From: Microbacterium sp. W4I4
GTDB lineage: Bacteria > Actinomycetota > Actinomycetes > Actinomycetales > Microbacteriaceae
Direction of reading: 5' to 3'
Length of the DNA stretch: 64,000 nt
Assembly: GCF_030816235.1 (NCBI RefSeq)
Contig: NZ_JAUSXT010000001.1
Span: 3,410,001-3,474,000 of the forward strand
This document shows, in pieces, positions 9,684 to 18,162 of this stretch. The notes below the pieces were generated by a model. It was not told where the DNA came from, made no database searches, and was given only the letters and a program-made list of their open reading frames with translations. The number at the start of each line of letters is the position of its first letter. Positions within the stretch are counted from its first letter, which is position 1. Made by a program: the position numbers and the translations under genes.

Positions 9684-10142
9684 GTGCCCGTGAACAACGA
9701 ACTGGTCGGCCGGGAGTTCCCGCCGACGGCCCCCTACCTCGTCGGCCGTGAGAAGGTGCGCGAGTTCGCCCGCGCCGTCTTCGCCGACGCCCCGCAGCAC
9801 ACCGACGTCGCCGCCGCGCAGGCCGCAGGCTACGCCGACGTGGTCGCACCGCCGACGTTCGCGATGGTGATCCAGGACCACACGCTGCAGCAGCTGCTCG
9901 CCGAGCCGGACTCCGGCATCGTGCTGGCGCGCACCATCCACGCCGAGCAGCGCTTCACCTACTCGCGGCCCATCGTCGCGGGCGACGAGCTCGTCGCGAC
10001 GCTTGCCGTCACCGGCATCCGCACGCTCGGCGGCAACGCCATGATCACGAGCGACGCGACGATCACCGACGCGGCAGGCGAGCACGTCGTGACCGCCACC
10101 AGCGTGCTGCTGGTGGGCCAGGATGCCGAGGAGGCGAAGTGA
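9684..10142 (+). CDS. MaoC-fold dehydratase subunit, HadA/UPF0336 type
   Basis: A 152-residue hot-dog fold protein. Features are the N-terminal NELVGREFPPTAPYLVGREKVREFARAV, the APPTFAMV segment and HAEQRFTYSRPIVAGDELVATL, as in HadA, the non-catalytic partner of (3R)-hydroxyacyl-ACP dehydratases. It is followed by a catalytic HadB-like gene with a 1-base stop/start overlap, so the two probably form a heterodimer. In mycobacteria this pair works in FAS-II; the role in a mycolate-free relative is uncertain. The GTG at 9684 is 6 bases after TAGGAT (leaderless pattern); GTG at 9690 is the alternative. Confidence 0.85.
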   Translation: MPVNNELVGREFPPTAPYLVGREKVREFARAVFADAPQHTDVAAAQAAGYADVVAPPTFAMVIQDHTLQQLLAEPDSGIVLARTIHAEQRFTYSRPIVAGDELVATLAVTGIRTLGGNAMITSDATITDAAGEHVVTATSVLLVGQDAEEAK

Positions 10143-10555
10143 TGGCTGATCTCACCGCGGGGCTCACCGTGGGCGACGTGATCGCCGAGCGCACCGTGCA
10201 CCTGACCCGTGAGTCGCTGGTGCGCTACGCCGGGGCGTCAGGCGACTTCAACCCGATCCACTACCGCGACGACGTCGCCGCCTCCGTCGGCCTGCCCGGC
10301 GTGCTCGCGCACGGCATGCTCACCATGGGCATCGCCTCATCGGTGGTGCTCGCGGCGCTGCCCGCCGACGTGCGGCTGATCGACTACGGCGTGCGCTTCA
10401 CCAAGCCCGTCGTCGTCGACCCGGAGACCGGCGCGGACGTGCACGTCGTCGCCAAGGTCGCCGTGGTCGACGACGAGACCGCGCGCATCGACCTGACCGT
10501 GAAGTACGCCGAGACGACCGTGCTCGTCAAGGCGCAGCTGCGGGTCGCGCTCTGA
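10142..10555 (+). CDS. MaoC-fold (R)-specific hydratase/dehydratase, HadB type
   Basis: A 137-residue hot-dog protein with the hydratase-2 motif ASGDFNPIHYRDD (catalytic Asp and His at about 36 and 41) and PGVLAHGMLTMGIASSV, as in the catalytic subunit HadB of hydroxyacyl-ACP dehydratases. The ATG overlaps the stop of the preceding subunit gene (TGATG), so the two are translationally coupled. A GTG directly before the ATG is the only nearby alternative. murB follows after one base. Confidence 0.88.
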   Translation: MADLTAGLTVGDVIAERTVHLTRESLVRYAGASGDFNPIHYRDDVAASVGLPGVLAHGMLTMGIASSVVLAALPADVRLIDYGVRFTKPVVVDPETGADVHVVAKVAVVDDETARIDLTVKYAETTVLVKAQLRVAL

Positions 10556-10556
10556 G

Positions 10557-11699
10557 ATGACGTCACTCGAGGTCATCCCGATCCCGCTGCGCGGACTCAC
10601 GACCCTGCGCACCGGGGCCGCACCAGAGCGGATGCTGGATGCCACCACCCGCGCCGATCTCATCGAGGCGCTGCGCGAGGTGTGGGCCGGTCCGGACGAC
10701 TGGTTCGTGCTGGGCGGCGGGTCGAACCTCTTCGTCGGTGACGAGCCGTTCGAAGGTGCGGTGATCCGCATCCTCACCTCCGGCATCGAGGAGCTCCCCT
10801 CGCCGCACGAGGGGCGGATCCGGCTGCGCGTGCAGGCCGGTCACAGCTGGGACGCGCTGGTCGCCTTTGCGGTCGAGCGCGGCTACGCCGGCATCGAGGC
10901 GATGAGCGGCATCCCCGGCACCGTCGGCGCCGCACCCGTGCAGAACGTCGGCGCGTACGGGCAGGAGATCCAGGAGACCCTGGTCGAGGTGGAGCTGATC
11001 GACGAGGGTGCGGATGCCCCGATCGTCGTGCCGGCCGCAGAGCTCGGCCTGGGCTTTCGCACGTCGGTGCTCAAGCATCACTACGGCGAGGCGCAGCAGC
11101 GTCGTGCCGTGATCGTGTCCGTCACCCTCGATCTGGCAGTCACCGGTGGTGCGGGCCGGGTCATCCGCGGAGAGCAGCTGCGCCGGGCCCTCGGTCTGGA
11201 GGACTTCGAGCCGGTCCCGCTGGAGTGGGTGCGCACCCGCATCCTGCACACGCGGGCGGCGAAGGGGATGCTGCTGGACGAGAACGATCCCGACACGCAC
11301 AGCGCCGGCTCGTTCTTCCAGAACGCGATCGTCCCCGAGCGCATCGCCCGTGAGCTGCCACCCGAGTGCCCGCGCTGGCCCGTCGAACCGGACCTCGACA
11401 CGATGACCGTCATCCCGCTGGAGAACTACTTCGGTCTCGCTCCGCGCGCCGAGAGCCCCGAGCGCATGGTCAAGGTCAGTTCCGCCTGGCTGATCGAGCA
11501 CTCCGGCATCGGCAAGGCGTTCAAGCTGCCGCGCTCGCGCGCCGCGATCTCGACCAAGCACGCCCTCGCGCTCACGAACCGGGGCGGAGCGAACGCCGCC
11601 GAGCTCAGTGAGCTGGCGCGGTTCATCCAGAGCCGTGTGCACGCGGAGTTCGGCCTGCTGCTGCAGCCCGAACCCGTGCTGGTGGGCGTGGAGCTCTGA
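10557..11699 (+). CDS. murB: UDP-N-acetylenolpyruvoylglucosamine reductase
   Basis: A 380-residue MurB, which makes UDP-N-acetylmuramate with FAD and NADPH in peptidoglycan synthesis. The FAD-binding segment WFVLGGGSNLFVGDEPF (about 45-61), the motif IPGTVGAAPVQNVGAYGQEI, the catalytic-serine region HSAGSFFQNAIV and the C-terminal LIEHSGIGKAF...SRAAISTKHALAL are all present. Length fits the actinobacterial type I enzyme. It is third in a tight run after the two dehydratase genes; the GntR regulator starts just one base after its stop and may be partly read through from it. Confidence 0.96.
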   Translation: MTSLEVIPIPLRGLTTLRTGAAPERMLDATTRADLIEALREVWAGPDDWFVLGGGSNLFVGDEPFEGAVIRILTSGIEELPSPHEGRIRLRVQAGHSWDALVAFAVERGYAGIEAMSGIPGTVGAAPVQNVGAYGQEIQETLVEVELIDEGADAPIVVPAAELGLGFRTSVLKHHYGEAQQRRAVIVSVTLDLAVTGGAGRVIRGEQLRRALGLEDFEPVPLEWVRTRILHTRAAKGMLLDENDPDTHSAGSFFQNAIVPERIARELPPECPRWPVEPDLDTMTVIPLENYFGLAPRAESPERMVKVSSAWLIEHSGIGKAFKLPRSRAAISTKHALALTNRGGANAAELSELARFIQSRVHAEFGLLLQPEPVLVGVEL

Positions 11700-11700
11700 C

Positions 11701-12405
11701 GTGAACGAGCGGGTGTCGCGCACTCAGTCGGTGGTCGAAGGCCTGCTCGACGAGATCATCGCCGGCCGGCTGGTCGCGGGGGAGCAGCTGCCTCCCGAGG
11801 GTGACCTGGCCGCGCAGTTCGGCGTCTCGCGCCTGACCATGCGCGAGGGCGTGAAGCTGCTGCAGGCGCAGGGTGTGATCGTGCAGGTGCCCGGCAGCCG
11901 GCACCGCATCGCACCCACCGAGGAGTGGACCGGGCTCGAGGCCGTCGTGCGGCACGCACGCAGTGCCGGTGCGCGCGAGCGCTCGTCGCTGGAGATGCTC
12001 GAGATGCGCGTGATGTTCGAGACCGGGGCCGCCGAGCTCGCGGCCTCGAGGCGGACGGACAGCGACCTCGCCGAGCTCGAGATCCTCGTCGGGCGGATGC
12101 AGGACGCCCACGCCGTGACCGACGTCGCAGCATTCGTCGCCGCCGACCTCGCCTTCCACGACGTGATCTTCCGCGTAGCCGACAACCGCATCCTGGTCGC
12201 GTCGATGCGTCCGTTGACGACGATGCTGCAGGAGACCCGCAGCGAGACCAGTGACGTCGCGGACATCCGCGAGCACGCGATCGCCGAGCATCTCACCGTG
12301 CTCGCGGCTCTGCGCACCGGTTCGGCCGAGGCCTCGCGCGAGGCGATGGTGAGCCACATGCGGCAGACCCGTGACGATCTGCTGCACTACGTGCACGGCC
12401 GCTGA
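11701..12405 (+). CDS. GntR-family regulator, FadR subfamily
   Basis: A 234-residue regulator. The winged helix is at about 5-70 (SVVEGLLDEIIAGRLVAGEQLPPEGDLAAQFGVSRLTMREGVKLL), followed by an all-helical FCD ligand domain with metal-binding-type positions (DLAFHDVIF and later HLTVLAAL). The GTG start is set by the family N-terminus. It lies directly after murB and before a four-carbon acid-sugar operon with a palindrome at its promoter, so it probably represses that operon until the substrate binds. Confidence 0.9.
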   Translation: MNERVSRTQSVVEGLLDEIIAGRLVAGEQLPPEGDLAAQFGVSRLTMREGVKLLQAQGVIVQVPGSRHRIAPTEEWTGLEAVVRHARSAGARERSSLEMLEMRVMFETGAAELAASRRTDSDLAELEILVGRMQDAHAVTDVAAFVAADLAFHDVIFRVADNRILVASMRPLTTMLQETRSETSDVADIREHAIAEHLTVLAALRTGSAEASREAMVSHMRQTRDDLLHYVHGR

Positions 12406-12447
12406 GGCGCCCCGCAGGCACACGGCCGGTGGATCCGGGCGCGATGT

Positions 12448-12498
12448 TTGGTCGTGGGCGGATCCTCATGTATCCTCATCGATATCTGATATCAGATA
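12448..12498 (+). promoter_or_regulatory. Promoter and palindromic operator of the acid-sugar operon
   Basis: A -35 like TTGGTC (12448-12453) and -10 like TATCCT (12471-12476) are spaced by 17 bases. The predicted transcription start falls at the beginning of a perfect 16-bp palindrome, TATCTGATATCAGATA (12483-12498). A repressor bound there would block initiation. The FadR-type regulator just upstream is the likely ligand-responsive repressor. Confidence 0.7.
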
Positions 12499-12510
12499 AG
12501 CATCCCGGAT

Positions 12511-12537
12511 CTGAGTGAACAAGCCTGAGTGAACAAG
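12511..12537 (+). repeat. 14-nt tandem duplication before the kinase gene
   Basis: CTGAGTGAACAAG occurs at 12511-12523 and again at 12525-12537, so a 14-base unit has been duplicated. The duplication creates a second GTG (12529) upstream of the likely true start and repeats part of the purine-rich leader. Confidence 0.7.
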
Positions 12538-12546
12538 GGAGTTCCC

Positions 12547-13950
12547 GTGCACATCGACACGCTGCTCGCCCCGCTGCCCGAGCCCGTCGACCTGACGGCC
12601 GCCGCCGTGCGCGAGCAGCTCGATCCCGTCGATGTCCTGGTCGTCCTCGATGACGACCCCACCGGCACGCAGTCGGTGGCGGGGCTTCCGGTCCTGACCC
12701 GCTGGGAGCGCTCCGACCTCGACGGTGCCTTCGCCACCGGTGCGGCGGCCGTCTATGTGCTCACCAACACCCGTTCGCTCGACGAGGATGCCGCCGCCGA
12801 GCGCAACCGTGAGATCGTCGAGGTGGCCCTCGCCGCCGCATCCGCAGCGGGCCGTCGCGTCACCTTCGTCTCACGTGGCGACTCCACTCTGCGCGGACAC
12901 TTCCCGCTCGAGACCGACGTGCTCTCCGCCGAGATCGCCGCGCACGGCGGCGGCACCCCCGCACTCACCCTGCTCGTGCCCGCGTTCCCCGACGCCGGCC
13001 GCATCACCGTCGACTCCGTGCACTACTGGGTCACCGATGGCGAGGCCACGCCGGTGGGCGAGACCCCCTTCGCGAAGGACGCCACCTTCGGCTACGCCTC
13101 CTCCGACCTGCGCGAGTGGGTGCAGGAGAAGACCGGCGGACGCATTCCGGCATCCGAGGTCGCCGGGCTCGGCATCCGCACCATCCGCGCAGGCGTCGAC
13201 GCCGTCGAGGAGTTCCTGCGCGCACTGCCCAGCGGCACCGTCGTGCCCGTCGACGTGGTCGAGGAGAGCGACATGCGCGTCGTCGCCCTCGCCCTGCACC
13301 GGATGCGCGACCTCGACGTGCTGCTGCGCGTCGGCCCGCCCTACGTGCGCGCACACATCGGCCAGGAGATCGCCGAGCCCGTCCGCGCCGAGGACATCGC
13401 CTTCGCATACGACCGCGGCGGCCTCGTCGTCGTGGGCAGCCACGTGCCGCTGACCACCGCCCAGCTCGACGTGCTGAAGAAGGCCCGCCCGCAGACCGTC
13501 ACGATCGAGCTCGACGTGCACGCACTCATCGGCGCGGGGCGCGAGGCGCACCTGGACGCGCAGGCGCAGGCCGCCGCCGCGGCGCTCGCCGACGGCACCG
13601 TCATCGTGCACACCACGCGCGAGCTCGTCACCGGGGGCGACGGGGACGAGAGCCTCGACATCGCCCGCCGCGTGTCCAGCGGCGTCGTCGAACTGGTGCG
13701 CCGCGTGCTCGCGATCGCCCCGCCGCGCTTCGTCATCGCCAAGGGCGGCATCACCTCGAGCGACGTCGCCAGCGAGGCGCTGGAGATCCGCCGCGCCACG
13801 GTGCTCGGGCCCATGCTGCCCGGCCTCGTGTCGCTCTGGCAGCCCGAGACCGGCCCCGCCGTCGGCATCCCGTACATCGTCTTCGCCGGAAACGTCGGCG
13901 ACGCCGACTCACTGGCCACCGTCGTCGCGACCCTCGCCGACGAGCACTGA
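12547..13950 (+). CDS. Four-carbon acid sugar kinase (DUF1537 family)
   Basis: About 467 residues, normal for the family, which phosphorylates four-carbon aldonate derivatives such as 3-oxo-tetronates (OtnK/DtnK). The N-terminal substrate domain shows VLVVLDDDPTGTQSVAG and VSRGDSTLRGHFPLE; the C-terminal nucleotide domain shows RFVIAKGGITSSDVASEAL and IPYIVFAGNVGDADSL. The GTG at 12547 is preferred because AAGGGAG sits 5 bases upstream; GTG 12529 would add six residues and has no such site. It is first in an operon with a dehydrogenase and a GntP permease. Confidence 0.9.
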   Translation: MHIDTLLAPLPEPVDLTAAAVREQLDPVDVLVVLDDDPTGTQSVAGLPVLTRWERSDLDGAFATGAAAVYVLTNTRSLDEDAAAERNREIVEVALAAASAAGRRVTFVSRGDSTLRGHFPLETDVLSAEIAAHGGGTPALTLLVPAFPDAGRITVDSVHYWVTDGEATPVGETPFAKDATFGYASSDLREWVQEKTGGRIPASEVAGLGIRTIRAGVDAVEEFLRALPSGTVVPVDVVEESDMRVVALALHRMRDLDVLLRVGPPYVRAHIGQEIAEPVRAEDIAFAYDRGGLVVVGSHVPLTTAQLDVLKKARPQTVTIELDVHALIGAGREAHLDAQAQAAAAALADGTVIVHTTRELVTGGDGDESLDIARRVSSGVVELVRRVLAIAPPRFVIAKGGITSSDVASEALEIRRATVLGPMLPGLVSLWQPETGPAVGIPYIVFAGNVGDADSLATVVATLADEH

Positions 13951-13977
13951 ACCGATCCGCATCCACGAAGGAGCACC

Positions 13978-14868
13978 ATGACATCCACAGTTGCCGTCAT
14001 CGGTCTCGGCGCCATGGGGCTGCCGATGGCCACCCGACTCGCCGAGCGCTTCGAGGTGCGCGGCTTCGACATCGCCTCCGAGCGCCTTGCGCTCGCCGCA
14101 GAGAAGGGCGTGACCGCGGCATCCTCGGCCGCTGACGCGGTGTCGGACGCCCAGGTCGTGCTCGTCGCCGTGCGCACCGGCGCCCAGCTGAACGAGCTGC
14201 TCTTCGGCGATGCGGGCCTCGCCACCCATCTGACGGAGGGTGCGGTCGTCATCCTGACCAGCACTGTCGGCACCAGCGGCATCGGCGAGACCGCCGAGCG
14301 CCTGGCCGAGCACGGCGCGCAGCTCGTGGACGCCCCGCTCTCGGGCGGACCCGTCCGTGCCGGCGAGGGCGACCTGCTGATCGTCGTCGGCGCCGCCCCG
14401 GCGGCCCTCGACGTCGCCCGGCCGGTCCTCGAGCAGCTCGCCTCGACGCTGTCGATCGTGGGTGACAAGCCCGGCGACGGTCAGGCGCTCAAGACCGTCA
14501 ACCAGCTCCTGTGCGGTGTGCACATCGCCGCGGCCGCCGAGGCGCTCGCCCTCGCCGATGCGCTCGGACTGGACCGCGAGAGGACCCTCGAGGCCCTCAC
14601 CGCAGGAGCCGCGAACTCCTTCATGCTCGGCAACCGCGGTCCGCGCTCCCTGCAGGCCTACGATGCCGAGGGCGCCGAGGTGCTCAGCCGCCTCGACATC
14701 TTCGTGAAGGACCTGGGCATCGTCGGCGACGCCGCACGCCAGGCGCACCTCTCCACCCCGGTCGCCGCTGCCGCCGAGCAGCTCTTCCTCCTCGGCGAGG
14801 CGCAGGGCCTGGGCGCCCTCGACGACTCCGCCGTCATCCGCGTCGTCGCACCCGAACGACTGTCCTGA
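13978..14868 (+). CDS. ltnD: NAD-dependent beta-hydroxyacid dehydrogenase, threonate dehydrogenase type
   Basis: A 296-residue enzyme of the 3-hydroxyisobutyrate dehydrogenase family. The NAD-binding motif VIGLGAMGLPMA is at about 6-17, the substrate signature DAPLSGGPVRAGEGDLLIVVG follows, and the catalytic lysine lies in GDGQALKTVNQLLCG (K at about 171). Next to a DUF1537 kinase such enzymes oxidise a tetronate (L-threonate or D-erythronate) to the 2-oxo acid, the kinase then acting on the product. The symbol reflects this family, not proven substrate. The ATG follows an AAGGAG site; spacing to the kinase gene is 27 bases. Confidence 0.85.
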   Translation: MTSTVAVIGLGAMGLPMATRLAERFEVRGFDIASERLALAAEKGVTAASSAADAVSDAQVVLVAVRTGAQLNELLFGDAGLATHLTEGAVVILTSTVGTSGIGETAERLAEHGAQLVDAPLSGGPVRAGEGDLLIVVGAAPAALDVARPVLEQLASTLSIVGDKPGDGQALKTVNQLLCGVHIAAAAEALALADALGLDRERTLEALTAGAANSFMLGNRGPRSLQAYDAEGAEVLSRLDIFVKDLGIVGDAARQAHLSTPVAAAAEQLFLLGEAQGLGALDDSAVIRVVAPERLS

Positions 14869-14907
14869 GCGCACTGCTGCGCCCCAACTGAAAGAAGAGA
14901 TCCAGAG

Positions 14908-16329
14908 ATGCTTCCTCTTCCGATCCTCATCCTGATCGGCCTGGCGGGCCTCGGCCTGCTGCTCCTGCTCATCATCCGATTCAAGATGCAGGCGTTCTAC
15001 GCCCTCATCCTGGTGTCGATCATCGTCGGCCTCGCGGCGGGACTCCCGCTCACGACGATCCCCGCGGACGGCGACGTCCCTGAGAAGCTCGGCGTCATCC
15101 AGGCGATCATCGCGGGTGTCGGCGGCACGCTGGGCTCCGTCGCCGTGCTCGTCGCGCTCGGCTCGATGCTCGGCAAGATCATCGAGCTCTCCGGCGGCGC
15201 CGACTCACTCGCCGGTCGCTTCACCGGCTGGCTGGGCCCGAAGCGCGTCGGCATCGCGCTCGTCATCGCCGCCGGCATCCTCGCGATCCCGGTGTTCTTC
15301 GACGCCGGGTTCATCATCCTGATCCCGATCATCTTCGCCTTCGCCAAGGTGGCAGGGCTCAGCCCCATCAAGTTCGGTCTGCCGATCGCCGGCATCATGC
15401 TGGCCGTGCACGTCGCCGTGCCACCGCACCCCGGCATCGTCGGAGGCTCGGCCATCCTCGGCGCCGACATCGGCTGGGTGACGATCCTCGCGCTGGGGGT
15501 CTCGGTGCCGCTCGCCGTGATCGCCTACCTCGTGGGCAAGTGGCTCAACCGCCGCGAGTACGCGATGATCGCAGCGACGAAGGAGATGTTCGAGAACTTC
15601 GGCACCGAGAAGTCCACGGTCACGTCGGGTCTCGGCGCGGGCGAGAAGGCGCCGGGAGCCGGCACCGTGCTCGGGCTCATCCTGCTGCCGCTCGTGCTGA
15701 TCATGCTCGGCACCGCCGTAGCGCCGGCGTTCGAGAAGGGCTCGTTCTGGAACGGCCTGCTCACCCTGGTCGGCCAGCCGATCTTCGCCCTCATGGTCGC
15801 GATCGCCGCGGCGATGTACTTCCTCGGCATCCGTCGCGGATGGACGCCCGCGCACCTCGGCGAGGTCATGGAGTCGGCACTGCCCTCGGCGGCCGTCATC
15901 ATCCTCGTCACCGGTGCCGGTGGCGCGTTCGGCCGCATCCTCACCGAGACCGGCATCGGCGGCGCGGTGGCGAACACACTCGCTGCGACGGGCATGCCGC
16001 TGATCCTGGCGGGCTTCCTCATCTCGCAGATCATGCGCGCCGCGCAGGGCTCGGCGACCGTCGCCATCGTGACGACCGCAGGCCTGCTGCTGCCGGCGGC
16101 TTCGGCGCTCGGGCTGGACACCATCCACACCGCGCTGCTCGCGATCGCCATCGGATACGGCAGCCTCGGCCTCAGCCACGTGAACGACTCGGGCTTCTGG
16201 GTGGTCACCCGCTACCTGGGCCTTTCCGTGAAGGACGGTCTGCGCACCTGGACTCCGATGACCACGGTGCTCGGCGTCGCCGGCTTCCTGATCACCTGGC
16301 TGCTGTACGCGGTGATCCCGGTCTCCTGA
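14908..16329 (+). CDS. GntP-family gluconate/aldonate permease
   Basis: A 473-residue transporter with about 12 membrane segments. GntP hallmarks are the N-terminal hydrophobic pair, FFDAGFIILIPIIFAFAK, VHVAVPPHPGIVGGSAIL (about 170-187), SQIMRAAQGSATVAIVTTAG and SHVNDSGFWVVTRYLGLS near the end. It imports sugar acids with protons. Its operon partners suggest a four-carbon acid such as threonate or erythronate. The ATG follows AAAGAAGAGATCC; a hairpin terminator follows its stop, ending the operon. Confidence 0.93.
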   Translation: MLPLPILILIGLAGLGLLLLLIIRFKMQAFYALILVSIIVGLAAGLPLTTIPADGDVPEKLGVIQAIIAGVGGTLGSVAVLVALGSMLGKIIELSGGADSLAGRFTGWLGPKRVGIALVIAAGILAIPVFFDAGFIILIPIIFAFAKVAGLSPIKFGLPIAGIMLAVHVAVPPHPGIVGGSAILGADIGWVTILALGVSVPLAVIAYLVGKWLNRREYAMIAATKEMFENFGTEKSTVTSGLGAGEKAPGAGTVLGLILLPLVLIMLGTAVAPAFEKGSFWNGLLTLVGQPIFALMVAIAAAMYFLGIRRGWTPAHLGEVMESALPSAAVIILVTGAGGAFGRILTETGIGGAVANTLAATGMPLILAGFLISQIMRAAQGSATVAIVTTAGLLLPAASALGLDTIHTALLAIAIGYGSLGLSHVNDSGFWVVTRYLGLSVKDGLRTWTPMTTVLGVAGFLITWLLYAVIPVS

Positions 16330-16342
16330 CCGGCATCCCTCT

Positions 16343-16375
16343 GACGGCCGTCACCCCTCGCGGGTGGCGGCCGTC
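16343..16375 (+). terminator. Terminator hairpin after the permease gene
   Basis: A 14-bp stem (gacggccgtcaccc pairing with gggtggcggccgtc, one G-U pair) with a 5-nt loop, 13 bases after the permease stop, followed by GTCGTC. It ends the acid-sugar operon. Confidence 0.8.
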
Positions 16376-16426
16376 GTCGTCTGCGGGGCGTAGCCCTGGC
16401 GAGGTCCGGTCGGGTACGCTCGCCGG

Positions 16427-16825
16427 ATGAGCGGATTGGTCCCTTACCTGCTGTTCCCCGGCGACGCGGCGGATGCGCTGCAGCAGTACGCCGCGGTCTT
16501 CGGCGGAGAACTGCACATGTTCACCTACGCACAGTCCGGGCGCGCCGACGGTCCTGAGGACGCGATCGCGCACGGGATGCTGCTGGGCGGCCCCGTCGAG
16601 CTCGCCGGGGCCGACGCCGCGACGGGGGACGACTCGGTCTCCATGAGCGGGATGTTCCTGTCGCTGCTCGGCACAGCGGATGCCGAGACGCTGACAGGCT
16701 GGTTCGACGCGCTCTCCGAGGGCGGCACCGTCATCGACCCGTTGCAGAAGCGGCCGTGGGGCGACCACGACGGCACGCTCGTGGACCGCCACGGCGTGCG
16801 CTGGCTGATCGGCTATCAGGGCTGA
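16427..16825 (+). CDS. VOC-family (glyoxalase/PhnB-like) protein
   Basis: A 132-residue protein with the PhnB-like pattern: LVPYLLFPGDAADALQQYAAVFGGEL at the start, an IAHGMLLGGPVELAGAD middle strand, and the C-terminal QKRPWGDHDGTLVDRHGVRWLIGYQG. These proteins fold like glyoxalases and are usually of unknown substrate. The ATG lies 6 bases after TACGCT (16415-16420) with no ribosome binding site, which fits a leaderless mRNA. It stands alone between the acid-sugar operon and aspC. Confidence 0.88.
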   Translation: MSGLVPYLLFPGDAADALQQYAAVFGGELHMFTYAQSGRADGPEDAIAHGMLLGGPVELAGADAATGDDSVSMSGMFLSLLGTADAETLTGWFDALSEGGTVIDPLQKRPWGDHDGTLVDRHGVRWLIGYQG

Positions 16826-16870
16826 CACCAGCCCCGTCCCCGCCGGTCCCGCGGGTGGATGCAGGACGCG

Positions 16871-18088
16871 TCAGGAGGCGAACAGGCGCTGCAGGCGCTG
16901 CACGCCCTCCAGCAGCTGGTCATCGCCCAGCGCGTACGACATGCGGATGTAGCCGGACGGACCGAAGGCCTCGCCGGGGACGACCGCGACCTCGGCCTGC
17001 TCGAGGATGAGGTCGGCCAGCTCCAGCGACGTGGTCGGCGTGACGCCGCCCCCGTCCTTCGTGGGCCAGGTGCGGCCCAGCAGGCCCTGCACGTCGGGGT
17101 ACACGTAGAACGCGCCGTGCGGGTTCGGCACCACGAGACCGTCGATCTTCGACAGCTCCGAGACGATCAGACGGCGGCGGCGGTCGAAGGCCTGGCGCAT
17201 CTTCTCGGCCTCGTCCTGCGGGCCGTTCAGCGCTGCGATCGCTCCGCGCTGCGCGACGTTGTTGACATTGCTGGTCAGGTGCGACTGCAGGTTGCCGGCG
17301 ATCTTGACGGCATCCGCGGGTCCGACCATCCAGCCCACCCGCCAGCCGGTCATCGCGTAGGTCTTCGCGACGCCGTTGACGAGGATGGTCTGGTTCGCGG
17401 CCTCCGGGACGGCTGCGACGACCGAGGTGGCCTGCACTCCGTCGTAGGTGAGGTTCTGGTAGATCTCGTCGGAGATGATCCAGATGCCGTGCTCCACGGC
17501 CCACTCGGCGATCGCCTTCGTCTCCGCAGCGGTGTACACCGAGCCGGTCGGGTTGGAGGGCGAGACGAACACGAGCACCGTGGTGCGCTCGGTGCGGGCG
17601 GCTTCGAGCTGCTCGACGGTGACCTTGTAGTCCTGGTCGGCTCCGGCGAACACCTCGACGGGCGTGCCGTCTGCCAGGCGGATCGCCTCGGGGTAGGTGG
17701 TCCAGTACGGCGCCGGCAGCAGCACCTCGTCGCCGGGGTTCACGACTGTCTGGAACGCCTGGTAGACGGACTGCTTGCCGCCGTTGGTGACGATCACCTG
17801 GCTGGGGGAGACCTCAAGTCCCGAGTCGCGCAGCGTCTTCGCCGCGATCGCCTCGCGCAGTGCCGGAAGGCCGGCGGCGGGGGTGTAACGGTAGTTCGCC
17901 GGGTCGGTGAGGGCCTCGGCGGCGGCATCAACGACGAACTGCGGCGTCGCGAAATCGGGCTCGCCGGCGGCGTAGGAGATGATCGGCTTGCCCTCGGCCT
18001 TGAGGGCCTTCGCCTTCGCGTCCACCTTGAGCGTGGCGGACTCGGCGATGGCGGACAGCTTACGGGAGAGGGGTGCGCGTTCGGTCAC
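16871..18088 (-). CDS. aspC: Pyridoxal-phosphate aminotransferase, class I (aspartate type)
   Basis: A 405-residue fold-type I aminotransferase. The N-terminus ([24 protein letters not shown] then [13 protein letters not shown]) matches the class I-beta aspartate enzymes. The PLP lysine lies in [19 protein letters not shown], with the SNPTGSVYT and GYIRMSYAL motifs in place. It would interconvert aspartate/2-oxoglutarate and oxaloacetate/glutamate. Start GTG at 18088 lies 7 bases from TAGCAT (18096-18101, minus strand): leaderless pattern. In related genomes this gene sits near secE, as it does here apart from the intervening blocks. Confidence 0.93.
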   Translation of the reverse strand: MTERAPLSRKLSAIAESATLKVDAKAKALKAEGKPIISYAAGEPDFATPQFVVDAAAEALTDPANYRYTPAAGLPALREAIAAKTLRDSGLEVSPSQVIVTNGGKQSVYQAFQTVVNPGDEVLLPAPYWTTYPEAIRLADGTPVEVFAGADQDYKVTVEQLEAARTERTTVLVFVSPSNPTGSVYTAAETKAIAEWAVEHGIWIISDEIYQNLTYDGVQATSVVAAVPEAANQTILVNGVAKTYAMTGWRVGWMVGPADAVKIAGNLQSHLTSNVNNVAQRGAIAALNGPQDEAEKMRQAFDRRRRLIVSELSKIDGLVVPNPHGAFYVYPDVQGLLGRTWPTKDGGGVTPTTSLELADLILEQAEVAVVPGEAFGPSGYIRMSYALGDDQLLEGVQRLQRLFAS

Positions 18089-18162
18089 ACCTCAGATGCT
18101 ACCCGGGCGCGCGTCCGTCTTCGAGGGCTGAGACGAGGTCGAGTGCGGAATGCGGGCAACGG

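Noticed and set aside
7019..9697. A long minus-strand open frame across tctB, tctA and the TSUP gene
   Set aside because: It covers three well-supported plus-strand genes, and its translation is Asp/Gln/His/Arg-rich low-complexity sequence typical of antisense frames in GC-rich DNA.
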